Below are positions 16,873 through 25,651 of a DNA stretch of 64,000 bases, piece by piece. The stretch's first letter is position 1. Every line of letters starts with the position of its first letter. The position numbers and the translations under genes were made by a program. This DNA comes from Hymenobacter nivis (GTDB taxonomy: Bacteria > Bacteroidota > Bacteroidia > Cytophagales > Hymenobacteraceae), in NCBI RefSeq assembly GCF_003149515.1, contig NZ_CP029145.1:496001-560000 (forward strand), read 5' to 3'. The notes under the pieces are model-generated. The model was not told where the DNA came from. It ran no database searches and worked only from the letters and a program-made list of their open reading frames with translations.

Positions 16873-19062
16873 ATGGCAATTCTTCGTTTCAAAGCACTCG
16901 AACTGGTCAATGAGCGCAAAGCCATTACTATAAAGCCCGCTCACGCGCGGCGCTCCGACAGCTTCGGCCAAAACGTATTCAACCTGGAAGCTATGCGGGC
17001 CAACATGGCTGGCGAATACTTTAAGAAGCTGCAAGCCGCTGTAAAGCAGGGAGCCGCCGTGGAGCGCAACGTAGCCGACGCCGTAGCTTCGGCCATGAAA
17101 ACCTGGGCCATGGCCAAGGGGGCCACGCACTACACGCATTGGTTCCAGCCCCTAACTGGCGCTACCGCCGAAAAGCACGATTCGTTTTTTGACCTGAACT
17201 CGGAGGGTCGTGCCATCGAGAGCTTCAAAGGCTCGGCGTTGGTGCAGCAGGAGCCCGATGCTTCGTCGTTTCCCAACGGCGGCATCCGCAACACGTTTGA
17301 GGCCCGCGGCTACACCGCCTGGGACCCTACCTCGCCGGCTTTCATCATCGAAACCGTGGGCGCTAAAACGCTGTGCATCCCCACCATTTTTGTGGCCTAC
17401 ACTGGCGAGGCGCTCGATTACAAGGCCCCGCTGCTGAAGTCGCTGGCCGTGCTCGAAAAAGCAGCCCTGGACGTGTGTCAGTATTTTGACAAGGACGTGA
17501 GTCGGGTGCACACCACGCTGGGCATCGAGCAGGAATACTTCTTGGTAGATAAGGCGTTGTACGACGCCCGCCCCGACCTGGTGATGACCGGCCGCACCCT
17601 GTTTGGCCACGCCCCGGCCAAGGGCCAGCAGCTTGATGACCACTACTTCGGCTCGATTCCGGCGCGGGCCCACGGCTTCATGCTCGAATTTGAGGAAGAA
17701 GCCAACCAGCTTGGCATTCCGCTGCGTACCCGCCACAACGAGGTGGCCCCCAACCAGTTTGAGTGTGCCCCCACCTTTGAGGATGCCAACCTAGCCGTGG
17801 ACCACAACCAGCTGCTGATGGACATCATGGGGCGGGTGGCTGAGCGCCACAACCTCAAGGTGCTGCTGCACGAGAAGCCTTTTGCCGGCGTGAACGGCTC
17901 GGGCAAGCACAACAACTGGGCAATGAGCACCGACACGGGCGTGAACCTGCTCGCCCCCGGCCGCCGGCCCAAGGAAAACCTGCAATTTCTCACGTTCTTC
18001 ATCACCACCATCAAGGCAGTGCACCGCTACGGCGACTTGCTGCGCGCCAGCATCGCCTCGGCTTCGAACGACCATCGCTTAGGGGCTAACGAGGCCCCGC
18101 CGGCCATCATGTCGGTGTTTGTAGGCTCGATGCTGGACTCGGTGCTCGACGAGCTGGAGCGCACGGCCAAGGTGCCGCTCGACAAGGGCGACAACATTTA
18201 CCTCAAGCTGGGCATCGACAAGATTCCGGCCATCTTGCTCGACAACACCGACCGCAACCGCACGTCGCCGTTCGCCTTCACCGGCAATAAGTTTGAGTTC
18301 CGCGCCGTGGGCTCGTCGGCCAACTGCTCGTCGGCCATGACGACACTGAACGCCATTGTGGCCGACCAGCTCATCGACTTCAAAACCGAAGTGGACGAAC
18401 TGATTGACCAAGGCAAAAAGAAGGAAGTAGCCATCGTGGAGGTGCTGCGCCAGTACGTTATCAGCTCGAAAAACATCCGTTTTGAGGGCAATGGCTACTC
18501 GGACGAGTGGAAGGAAGAGGCGGCCCGCCGCGGCCTGAACAACGTGCCCACCACGCCCCTGGCCCTCGATGCCCTGGTGACGCCGGAAGCCACGGCGCTG
18601 TTTGCCCGCCACGGCATCTTGTCGAAGGTAGAGCTGCACGCCCGCCACGAGATTTTGCTGGAAGAATACCAGAAAAAGATTCAGATCGAAGCCCGCGTGA
18701 TGGGCGATTTGGCCATCAACCACATCATTCCCACGGCCATTGCCTACCAGACCAAGCTCGTGGAAAACGTGCGCGGCCTGCGCGAGTTAGGCCTCGACAC
18801 CGACCACGCCCAAGTGACGATTGAAATGATTAAGGCCATTTCGGGCTACGTGTCGACCATCAAAACCAACGTGGACGCGATGGTGGATGCCCGCAAAAAC
18901 GCCAACAAACTGACCGATGTGCGCGCGCAGGCCATTGCCTACTGCGACGACATTAAGGCGAAATTCGCCCCCATCCGCCGCGCCGTGGACAAGCTTGAGC
19001 AGATGGTGGCCGATGAGGACTGGCCCTTGGTTAAGTACCGCGAGCTTTTGTTCCGGAACTAG
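16873..19062 (+). CDS. glnN: Glutamine synthetase, type III
   Basis: A 729-residue GSIII, typical length for the type found in Bacteroidota and cyanobacteria. The N-terminal GSIII domain (HWFQPLTGATAEKHDSF) and the catalytic domain (LGIEQEYFLVD; EVAPNQFECAPTFE; GSGKHNNWAMSTD; NRTSPFAFTGNKFEFRAVGS) are intact, with an extended helical C-terminus. It makes glutamine from glutamate, ammonia and ATP. ATG 16873 (MAILRFKALELVNERK) follows tandem TAnnTTTG boxes; the frame is open further upstream only through the promoter. A terminator follows at 19127. Confidence 0.97.
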   Translation: MAILRFKALELVNERKAITIKPAHARRSDSFGQNVFNLEAMRANMAGEYFKKLQAAVKQGAAVERNVADAVASAMKTWAMAKGATHYTHWFQPLTGATAEKHDSFFDLNSEGRAIESFKGSALVQQEPDASSFPNGGIRNTFEARGYTAWDPTSPAFIIETVGAKTLCIPTIFVAYTGEALDYKAPLLKSLAVLEKAALDVCQYFDKDVSRVHTTLGIEQEYFLVDKALYDARPDLVMTGRTLFGHAPAKGQQLDDHYFGSIPARAHGFMLEFEEEANQLGIPLRTRHNEVAPNQFECAPTFEDANLAVDHNQLLMDIMGRVAERHNLKVLLHEKPFAGVNGSGKHNNWAMSTDTGVNLLAPGRRPKENLQFLTFFITTIKAVHRYGDLLRASIASASNDHRLGANEAPPAIMSVFVGSMLDSVLDELERTAKVPLDKGDNIYLKLGIDKIPAILLDNTDRNRTSPFAFTGNKFEFRAVGSSANCSSAMTTLNAIVADQLIDFKTEVDELIDQGKKKEVAIVEVLRQYVISSKNIRFEGNGYSDEWKEEAARRGLNNVPTTPLALDALVTPEATALFARHGILSKVELHARHEILLEEYQKKIQIEARVMGDLAINHIIPTAIAYQTKLVENVRGLRELGLDTDHAQVTIEMIKAISGYVSTIKTNVDAMVDARKNANKLTDVRAQAIAYCDDIKAKFAPIRRAVDKLEQMVADEDWPLVKYRELLFRN

Positions 19063-19126
19063 GCCCCAAGGGGTAGGATCGGGTCCGGTGTTGGGTGGGA
19101 ATTCTCGCCGCGCCCCGGTTTTGAAA

Positions 19127-19156
19127 GGGGCAGCCTGCGTAGGCTGCCTTTTTTTG
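19127..19156 (+). terminator. Intrinsic terminator of glnN
   Basis: Stem GGCAGCCT / AGGCTGCC with GCGT loop and T7 tract, 65 bp after the glnN stop. Confidence 0.85.
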
Positions 19157-19264
19157 TGGGCCGCGTTGGGCGGCTTGGGGCTCGGGGTACCTGCGGCCCA
19201 GGTGCGGCAGGCAAGGCGGCGAAGCGCCGAACCGACCGACGATGGGGCCCCGGCCCGGTGGCGG

Positions 19265-19777
19265 CTAGGCGGGGCCCCCGCCAGCAGCGCCGGGCAGCTG
19301 CGCGGGGGCTTCGTCGCCAATCAGTTCGGCGCTGCTGCCCGGGTCGGGCACGAGCAGGTGCCAGGCAGCCAGGCGCAGCTCGTCGAGCCGGCCGAGGGTT
19401 TCGCCCACGGTGGGGTTGGTCTTCAGCTTGTCGAGTAGGCCGCTTTTCAGGCCCGCCACCACCAGCTTTTCCAGCACGAAGGGCAGCACCCAGCCCACCA
19501 CGTTGGAGGCCAGGGCCCCGCGCAAGCCCAGGCGGGCCAGCAGGCGCACGCTCATGCGTTCGAGCAGCAGTACCCGGGCGGCGGGCATGGCCTTGTTGGA
19601 CAGAAAGTCGGCGACGAGCCTGAAATTACCCTTTTCCACCTCGGCCCGCAGTACCTCCTGTACCGCGTCGAGGGCCCGGGCGGCGAGCCGGCGAAACAAA
19701 TGGCCCGTCTGCCAGGCCGTCAGGCCGGTGTGCCGGGCCGCACGGGCCACGAACGGAAACAAGGCGGGGGTCTTCAT
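19265..19777 (-). CDS. Unrecognised conserved-looking protein
   Basis: A 170-residue frame from ATG 19777 (MKTPALFPFVARAARHTG). It is rich in Leu, Ala and Arg, with a mostly helical prediction and one hydrophobic stretch around residues 88-112 (GWVLPFVLEKLVVAGL). The C-terminal part is LDELRLAAWHLLVPDPG. I do not recognise a family. The biased codon use matches neighbouring real genes and it lies alone on the minus strand between the glnN terminator and a plus-strand gene. It faces no operon partner. Confidence 0.6.
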   Translation of the reverse strand: MKTPALFPFVARAARHTGLTAWQTGHLFRRLAARALDAVQEVLRAEVEKGNFRLVADFLSNKAMPAARVLLLERMSVRLLARLGLRGALASNVVGWVLPFVLEKLVVAGLKSGLLDKLKTNPTVGETLGRLDELRLAAWHLLVPDPGSSAELIGDEAPAQLPGAAGGGPA

Positions 19778-19972
19778 AAGGCGGGGAGCGGCGAGCAGTA
19801 AATATTTCCTTTATGGAAGTGCACAGGACCAGGAATGGAACAAGTACGCAAAGACGCAGTCATCGGCTGCGACCTGGGCCAGTGGCGGCGGGCAAAATGG
19901 CCCGTTTTTGGCTAATCTGGATCATTCTAATTTTTGTGCCTGGGGCTTTCCTGGCGTAGTTTATTCCTGTAC

Positions 19973-20338
19973 ATGACTGATTTGCTTCTGGATGTTAATC
20001 TACAACAAACCCCCGATGTGTATTTCGATGGCAATTGGGCGGTGCTCAGCCGGGTGCTGAACCGCAACGACCCCAGCGGCCTGCTGGCCCAGGCCACGCG
20101 ACTGGTACTGGGCCCCGAGCAACTGGAGACGCACGCGGCGCCCGGCAGCCCGGCCGAAACCAGCCGCTGGGCCGTGGCGCGCGACGAGCTGCTGAACCGC
20201 CCGTGCCTGCGCTTTGAGCTGCCTACCGAGGACACCCGGGCCCTGGTGACGCGCCTGCGCCGTTCGGCCGACGGGCTGCGCAGCCAGATCAGCCCATACT
20301 TTGCGGCGGGCATGGAACTGCAGCTCGGCCGGCTGTAG
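19973..20338 (+). CDS. Unrecognised small protein
   Basis: A 121-residue frame starting MTDLLLDVNLQQTPDVYF at 19973. No domain is recognised. The central part holds charged helices (TRALVTRLRRSADGLRSQI). Start choice: an ATG at 19973 rather than an upstream alternative at 19934, because the first 13 codons of the longer form look unlike protein and the AT-rich stretch before 19973 looks like a promoter. It lies 75 bp before a broken PAS-domain gene on the same strand, so the two may have been co-transcribed. Confidence 0.6.
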   Translation: MTDLLLDVNLQQTPDVYFDGNWAVLSRVLNRNDPSGLLAQATRLVLGPEQLETHAAPGSPAETSRWAVARDELLNRPCLRFELPTEDTRALVTRLRRSADGLRSQISPYFAAGMELQLGRL

Positions 20339-20413
20339 GCACCCTGCGCGCCGATTGGCTCCTTTTCTCCGCTTTCCTATTCCCTTGCGAACCCCAACGC
20401 CGCCGCTGCCGCC

Positions 20414-20893
20414 GTGCCCGCCATTGGGGCGGAACAGTTTACGTTTTTGGTTGACATGATTCCGCAGCTTGTCTGGATAACCGACGCGGCCGGCTTTCAC
20501 ATCTACTTCAACCAGCGGTGGACCGATTTCACCGGCTACACGCTGGCCGGCAGCGTGGGCCCCGATATGTGGAACAACCTGCTGCACCCCGACGACCGGG
20601 CCCGGGCGTGCGACGGGGCCACTCGCTGGCCACGGGCGACGATGATGAAATCGAGTACCGCTTCCGGGCGGCCGATGGCAGCTACCGCTGGTTTTTGGGC
20701 CAGGCCCGCCCGTGGCGCGACGCCCAGGGGGCCCCTCACCACCTGGTTTGGCACGTGCACCGACATCCACGGCCAGAAGCTGGTAGCCGAGCAACTGCAA
20801 AGCTCCTGCGCCGACCTCGAAGCCAAGGTGACGTTCCGCAACCTGGAGCTGGAGCACCAAGTGCAGGATTTGCAGCAGCTGGCTGCCAGGTAA
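20414..20893 (+). pseudogene. PAS-domain protein with two compensating frameshifts
   Basis: The first third (FLVDMIPQLVWITDAAG ... WTDFTGYTLAGSVGPDMW ... LLHPDD) is a PAS_3-type fold in one frame. The middle (TGDDDEIEYRFRAADGSYRW ... ARPWRDAQGAPHHLVW) continues in another frame, and the end (FGTCTDIHGQKLVAEQLQ, then a coiled-coil-like tail) returns to the first. The shifts fall near 20615 and 20755. The start is GTG 20414 or upstream. A PAS module of this type is usually the sensor of a histidine kinase, but no kinase domain follows. Confidence 0.75.
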
Positions 20894-20943
20894 CGGCCGC
20901 GCGGCGGAGGCCGTACAGGGCTCCGTACTCTTCCGCGCTGCCC

Positions 20944-21918
20944 ATGAAAGCCATTACCATCCGCCAAGCCGGCGGCCCCGACGTGTTACAGCTGGGCGAT
21001 GCGCCCACGCCCCGGCCCGCCGCCGGGCAAGTGCTGGTGCGCGTGCAGGCCGCCGGCGTGAACCGCCCCGACGTGCTGCTGCGCCAGGGCAAGTACGCCG
21101 GCAGCGGCGACGTGGCGGGCACGGTGCCCGGCCTCGAAATAGCGGGCGTGGTGGTAGCCTGCGGCCCCGGGGCCCCGCGCTGGCAGCCCGGCGATGCCGT
21201 GTGCGCCCTGCTGGCGAGCGGCGGCTACGCCGAATACGCGGTGGTGGACGCCCGCCATTGCCTGCCTGTGCCGGCCGGCCTCAGCCCCGTGGAGGCCGCG
21301 GCCCTACCCGAAACCGTGTTCACGGTGTGGCACAACGTGTTTCAGCGCGGGGCCCTGCAACCGGGCGAAACGCTGCTGGTGCACGGCGGCAGCAGCGGCA
21401 TCGGTACTACGGCCATTCAGCTGGCCCACGCCCTGGGCAGCCGCGTGGCCACTACGGCCGGCTCCGCTGCCAAGTGCGCCGCGTGCCGCGAGCTGGGCGC
21501 CGACTGGGCCATCAACTACAAAACCGAGGACTTCGAGGAAGTATTAAAAGGGGCGGGCGTGGACGTGGTGCTCGACATGGTGGGCGGCGATTACATCGCC
21601 AAAAACCTGCGCCTGCTGAACGACGATGGCCGCCTGGTGTTCATTAACGCCATGCAGGGCGCCGCCGGCGCCTTTAACGCGCTGGAACTGATGCAGCGCC
21701 GCCTCACCATCACGGGGAGCACGCTGCGCCCGCGCTCGGCCGACTTCAAGGCCGTGCTGGCCACCGCCGTCGAGCAACACGTGTGGCCCCTGGTGGCGGC
21801 CGGCAAGCTGCGGCCGCTCATCCACCAAACTTTTCCGCTGGCCGAAGCCGCGGCCGCCCACCGGCTGTTGGAAAGCAGTGCCCACATCGGCAAAATTGTG
21901 CTGGAAGTGGGCAAGTAA
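20944..21918 (+). CDS. NAD(P)H-quinone oxidoreductase, PIG3/zeta-crystallin type
   Basis: A 324-residue medium-chain dehydrogenase/reductase without zinc ligands, starting MKAITIRQAGGPDVLQLGD. Motifs seen: VNRPDVLLRQG, ALPETVFTVWHNVF, the Rossmann stretch VHGGSSGIGTTAIQLAHALG, and the C-terminal HIGKIVLEV. The pattern fits the PIG3-type quinone oxidoreductases that reduce quinones with NADPH. The frame is open far upstream, but that is read-through of the PAS remnant. Confidence 0.93.
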   Translation: MKAITIRQAGGPDVLQLGDAPTPRPAAGQVLVRVQAAGVNRPDVLLRQGKYAGSGDVAGTVPGLEIAGVVVACGPGAPRWQPGDAVCALLASGGYAEYAVVDARHCLPVPAGLSPVEAAALPETVFTVWHNVFQRGALQPGETLLVHGGSSGIGTTAIQLAHALGSRVATTAGSAAKCAACRELGADWAINYKTEDFEEVLKGAGVDVVLDMVGGDYIAKNLRLLNDDGRLVFINAMQGAAGAFNALELMQRRLTITGSTLRPRSADFKAVLATAVEQHVWPLVAAGKLRPLIHQTFPLAEAAAAHRLLESSAHIGKIVLEVGK

Positions 21919-21922
21919 GACG

Positions 21923-22069
21923 GGCAGTGGTCTAAAACGGGGTGGTCTGGCGAATTATCCGAAGGGCTTCGTCGGGCCACTCTTACTAAAAACAGTGGCT
22001 CCGGGGCATCTTAAGAGTGGCCCGACGACAGAAAAAGTCGCCGGACCACTCCGTTTTGGACTACCACCA
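21923..22069. mobile_element. MITE-like element, family F copy 1
   Basis: 147 bp bounded by inverted repeats: left GGGCAGTGGTCTAAAACGGG, right (complement) TGGTGGTAGTCCAAAACGGA, continuing GTGGTCYGGCGA on both sides. An inner pair TCGTCGGGCCACTCTTA / TAAGAGTGGCCCGACGA makes the element almost wholly foldable. No reading frame. The same outer repeats bound 31310-31455, with a different centre, which suggests movement by one transposase. Confidence 0.7.
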
Positions 22070-22244
22070 TAAGACGGTTCTGAGCCCCCTTTCGGCGGTC
22101 AAGGAAACCGCTGGTCTGGGCCCTGTCGGTGCAGGTATTGCAGTAAAAATGCCACATGCAAGACCGGGCTGCGGGCGTGGGGCCCCAGTAACGCCGCCGC
22201 GGGGTGGGTAAACCTGGTGGGCGCCGGGCACCGCGCCGCCAAGT

Positions 22245-22252
22245 TACCTTTG
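22245..22252 (+). promoter_or_regulatory. TAnnTTTG -7 element of ispG
   Basis: TACCTTTG lies 44 bp before the ispG ATG, giving a leader of roughly 36 nt. No strong -33 box is evident. Confidence 0.55.
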
Positions 22253-22295
22253 TAGGGCCCCACAACTTTCGCCCGGGGCACCTAGTTTTCTGGCC

Positions 22296-24302
22296 ATGAA
22301 CAAGACGTATTGCCCCAGCCTGACCGAGTACAAGCGCCGCGTGGCGCGGGTGGTAAACATCGGCGGCGTGCCCATGGGCGGCGACTACCCCATCCGGGTG
22401 CAGAGTATGACCACTGTAGATACGATGGACACCCTCGGCTCGGTGGAGCAAACCCTGCGCATGGTGGCCGCTGGCTGCGAGTACGTGCGCATCACTGCGC
22501 CCAGCATCAAGGAGGCCCAGAACCTGCTGGAAATCAAGAAGGAGCTGCGGGCCCGCGGCTGCAACGTGCCGCTCATCGCCGACATTCACTTCACGCCCAA
22601 CGCCGCCGAATTGGCCGCCCGCATCGTGGAGAAAGTGCGCGTGAACCCGGGCAACTACGCCGACAAAAAGAAGTTTGAGGAGATTGACTACACCGATGCC
22701 AGCTACGCGGCCGAGGTCGAGCGCATCCGCGAGCGGTTCCGGCCGCTGGTGAAAATCTGCAAGCAGTACGGCACGGCTATGCGCATCGGCACCAACCACG
22801 GCTCGCTGAGCGACCGGATTCTGAGCCGCTACGGCGATACGCCGCTGGGCATGGTGGAGTCGGCGCTGGAGTTTTTGCGCCTCTGCGAGGAAGAAAATTA
22901 CTACGATGTGGTGCTGAGCATGAAGGCCAGCAATACCCAGGTGATGGTGCAGGCCTACCGCCTGCTGGTGCAAAAGCTTGACGAAGAGGGCCTGCAACCC
23001 TACCCGCTGCACCTGGGCGTGACGGAGGCCGGCGAGGCCGAGGACGGCCGCATCAAGAGCGCCGTGGGCATCGGCACGCTGCTCGAAGATGGCCTGGGCG
23101 ACACCGTGCGCGTGAGCCTGACGGAGGCCCCCGAAGCCGAGGCCCCCGTGGCCCGCATGCTGATTGACCGCTACCTGGGCCGCGCCGCCACGGCCCAGCC
23201 CATCCGGCCGCTGGTGGGCCCCGAGCCCATCAACCCGTTCCAGTATCTGCGCCGCCACACCCACGAGGTACTGAACTTTGGGGCCCTGAACGTACCGCGC
23301 GTCATCGCTGATATTTCGCGCCTGCCGCAGCTGGAATACGGCGACCTGCGCGCCGCCGGCCACCTGTACTCGCCGTTCCTGGACAAGTTCCAGATGTCGG
23401 ACCTGGGAGCCGACTACATCTACACCGGCGAGCGGCCGGTGCCCTTCATGCTACCCAACGGCCTGAAGGAAATCGTGAACTACACCGCCTGGATCGACGC
23501 CGGCCGCCGCCCCGACCACTTCCCCCTGATGACGGCCGACCGCTACATGGCCGACCCGCGCCGGAGCGGGCTGCCCGAGCACCACCCGCAGCTCAACTTC
23601 CTGATGTTGGGCCTGGCCGCGCTCGATGCCCCGCTGCTAGCCCGCCTGCGCGACGACCGCACCGTGGTGTTGGTGCTCGTGACCACCAATACCCACGCCA
23701 TGCCGGAGTTGCGCCGGGCTTTCTTTGAGCTGCTAAACGCCGGCGTGAACTGCCCGGTTGCTATCTGCCGGGCCTACGGGCCCCAGCCGGCCGCCCAAAC
23801 GCAGCTCGACGCCGCCACCGACATCGGGGGCCTGCTCATCGACGGCCTCGGCGACGGCATTGTGCTGGGCACCGAGCTGCTGCCCGAAGCATCACAGGAG
23901 GAATGGCAAGCCCAGCTCAGCGGCCTCAACCAGCTCAGCTTCGGCATTTTGCAGGCCGCGCGCACCCGCATGAGCAAGACCGAGTACATCAGCTGCCCCA
24001 GCTGCGGCCGCACCCTGTTCGATTTGCAGGAAACCACCGCCCTGATCCGCCAGCGCACCGACCACCTCAAGGGCATCAAAATCGGCATCATGGGCTGCAT
24101 CGTGAACGGCCCCGGCGAAATGGCCGACGCCGACTACGGCTACGTGGGCGTGGGCAAAGGCAAAATTGCCCTCTACCGCGGCCAGGACGTCATCAAAAAA
24201 GCCGTCCCCGAAGAACGTGCCGTGGACGAATTAATCGACTTGATGCGCGAGGATGGGAAATGGATTGAGAAGGAAGTGGTGGGCGAGCCGGTGGGAGTAT
24301 AA
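22296..24302 (+). CDS. ispG: 4-hydroxy-3-methylbut-2-enyl diphosphate synthase, long form
   Basis: A 668-residue IspG, the long three-domain form known from Bacteroidota, Chlamydia and plants, with an insert between the TIM barrel and the Fe-S domain. The barrel starts TRVVNIGGVPMGG-like (VVNIGGVPMGGDYPIRVQSM). The C-terminal [4Fe-4S] domain shows SCPSCGRTLFDLQ and GCIVNGPGEMADADYGYVG. It makes HMBPP in the MEP isoprenoid pathway with electrons from ferredoxin or flavodoxin. No other MEP gene is in the window. Confidence 0.96.
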   Translation: MNKTYCPSLTEYKRRVARVVNIGGVPMGGDYPIRVQSMTTVDTMDTLGSVEQTLRMVAAGCEYVRITAPSIKEAQNLLEIKKELRARGCNVPLIADIHFTPNAAELAARIVEKVRVNPGNYADKKKFEEIDYTDASYAAEVERIRERFRPLVKICKQYGTAMRIGTNHGSLSDRILSRYGDTPLGMVESALEFLRLCEEENYYDVVLSMKASNTQVMVQAYRLLVQKLDEEGLQPYPLHLGVTEAGEAEDGRIKSAVGIGTLLEDGLGDTVRVSLTEAPEAEAPVARMLIDRYLGRAATAQPIRPLVGPEPINPFQYLRRHTHEVLNFGALNVPRVIADISRLPQLEYGDLRAAGHLYSPFLDKFQMSDLGADYIYTGERPVPFMLPNGLKEIVNYTAWIDAGRRPDHFPLMTADRYMADPRRSGLPEHHPQLNFLMLGLAALDAPLLARLRDDRTVVLVLVTTNTHAMPELRRAFFELLNAGVNCPVAICRAYGPQPAAQTQLDAATDIGGLLIDGLGDGIVLGTELLPEASQEEWQAQLSGLNQLSFGILQAARTRMSKTEYISCPSCGRTLFDLQETTALIRQRTDHLKGIKIGIMGCIVNGPGEMADADYGYVGVGKGKIALYRGQDVIKKAVPEERAVDELIDLMREDGKWIEKEVVGEPVGV

Positions 24303-24370
24303 TCGTAGCTTATTAAGTAATCGTTGATTTTCTAATCGCTATTACATAATAATAGATAATTATAAAGCTA

Positions 24371-24637
24371 TTGCTAGTGAATGATTTTTATATTTTCCTA
24401 GACACGTCAATACTTTATAAGGATCCATTCTTTAAGGGTAACTTTTCTAGTAAGCTTTTAGAAGTCGCTAGAGAAAAAAACGTTGATATATACTTGTCAA
24501 GGATAGTATTGGATGAATTAGTCAGGAATTATGAAAAAATTATAAATGAAGAAAACTCTAAGCTAAGTAAGATTATTTCTGATTCAAGTCATTACAACTT
24601 TGTTAATAAAATCACAAAACTGTTTGATGTAGAATAA
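24371..24637 (+). pseudogene. PIN-domain protein, N-terminal part (gene split by an IS)
   Basis: 88 residues (YIFLDTSILYKD ... LSRIVLDELVRNYEK) with the first acidic residues of a PIN nuclease fold: Asp in LDTS and Glu in DELV. The frame ends at TAA 24635, which is the edge of the inserted element. The start is TTG 24371 or GTG 24377; an ATG at 24381 is out of frame. Codons are AT-rich, unlike the neighbours. The rest of the protein resumes at 25652, after the element. Confidence 0.8.
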
Positions 24638-24694
24638 AGCTAATTCGGAAGTGTGTGTTAAGTTACTGCCCGTAGGCGAGGCGTAAATTTGGCT

Positions 24695-25198
24695 ATGGAT
24701 TACCTGAGTTTGCGCGAGCGGCCCCGCCAGTTTCTGGCCCTGACCAGCCTGCGAGCGGCGGAGTTTGACGACTTGCTGACCGACTTTGCCCCGGCCTGGG
24801 AGCGCCACCACCGCTACCACACCCTGGAAGGAACCAAACGGGCGTTCCCCGCCCACCGCGAGCGGGCCAACGCCGTGCTGGCGGGCAGCGATATAAAGCT
24901 CTTTTTTCTGCTCACCTACCTCAAAAGCAACGCCTTGCAAGAGCACCAGGCCGCCAGCTTTGGCATTTCGCAAGCGCGCGTCAGCCACTTGGCTACCGCC
25001 CTGCTGGGCGTGCTCAACCAGGTGCTGGCCCGGCGCGGGCTGCTGCCCGTGCGCGACGGCGGCGAGTTGGCTCAGCGCCTGGCTAACCACCCGGAGCCGG
25101 TCTTTGCCTACGACGGGGTCGAGCGGGGCGTACCACGTAACACGGACCGGGAGGCCCAGGCCGAGGAGTACAGCGCCAAAAAAAAGCGCACCGCGTGA
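24695..25198 (+). CDS. IS5-type transposase, first frame
   Basis: 167 residues from ATG 24695 (MDYLSLRERPRQFLALTS). A helix-turn-helix (FGISQARVSHLATALLG) is followed by the start of the catalytic domain, with the first DDE Asp in FAYDGVERGV. The frame ends soon after SAKKKRTA. Just before the stop is the run CCAAAAAAAAGCG; slipping back one base there joins the second frame and restores YSAKKKAHRVKN, which matches the conserved YSGKKKRHTxKN of IS5-type transposases. Confidence 0.88.
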   Translation: MDYLSLRERPRQFLALTSLRAAEFDDLLTDFAPAWERHHRYHTLEGTKRAFPAHRERANAVLAGSDIKLFFLLTYLKSNALQEHQAASFGISQARVSHLATALLGVLNQVLARRGLLPVRDGGELAQRLANHPEPVFAYDGVERGVPRNTDREAQAEEYSAKKKRTA

Positions 25199-25644
25199 AA
25201 AACATGACCTTATGCGATTCCACGCAGTACGTGCATTTTCTCTCGGCTACGGAAAGCGGGCGAGCGCACGACAAAAAACTGGCCGACGAGTACGCGCTGC
25301 ACCTACCGGCGGGCTGCGTGTTACGGCAGGATTTGGGCTTGCTGGGCCACGCCCCGACCGGGGTCGTGGTGGAGATGCCCCACAAGAAGCCGCCGAAGCG
25401 GGAGTTGACGTTTGCCCAAAAGCTGTATAACCAGTTGCTGAGTCCGTTGCGCGTCGTTATCGAACACGCGCACAGCGGTATCAAGCGCCTGCACATGGTG
25501 CAGGGCACTATCCGCTTGCGCGGCGAATGGGTGCGCGATACGGTCATGGTCGTGGCCTGTGGGCTGCACAACCTGCGCGTGCGCAGCCCGCACCGCGCCT
25601 ATCGCGCACCTGTCCACGCGAAACTCGCTAACTACGCCGAATAA
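25195..25644 (+). CDS. IS5-type transposase, second frame
   Basis: 149 residues carrying the other two catalytic acids: Asp in GRAHDKKLADEY and Glu in RVVIEHAHSGIKR. It overlaps the first frame by 4 bases at GTGA (25195-25198), so it can be reached by -1 frameshifting or by re-initiation. With both frames joined the transposase would be of about normal length and look intact. Confidence 0.88.
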   Translation: MKNMTLCDSTQYVHFLSATESGRAHDKKLADEYALHLPAGCVLRQDLGLLGHAPTGVVVEMPHKKPPKRELTFAQKLYNQLLSPLRVVIEHAHSGIKRLHMVQGTIRLRGEWVRDTVMVVACGLHNLRVRSPHRAYRAPVHAKLANYAE

Positions 25645-25651
25645 GCTTTAA

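Larger units (their letters stand above)
24635..25650 (+). mobile_element. IS5-type insertion sequence inside the PIN gene
   Basis: About 1.0 kb, GC-rich, set in AT-rich sequence. Ends form an inverted repeat: left TAAAGCTAATTCGG, right (complement) TAAAGCTTATTCGG. A flanking TAA on each side (24635-24637, 25649-25651) could be a 3-bp TNA target duplication, which would put the element at 24638-25648. It carries a two-frame DDE transposase with a likely -1 frameshift at an A8 run. Removing 24635-25651 (1017 bp) joins both halves of the PIN gene in frame. Confidence 0.85.
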
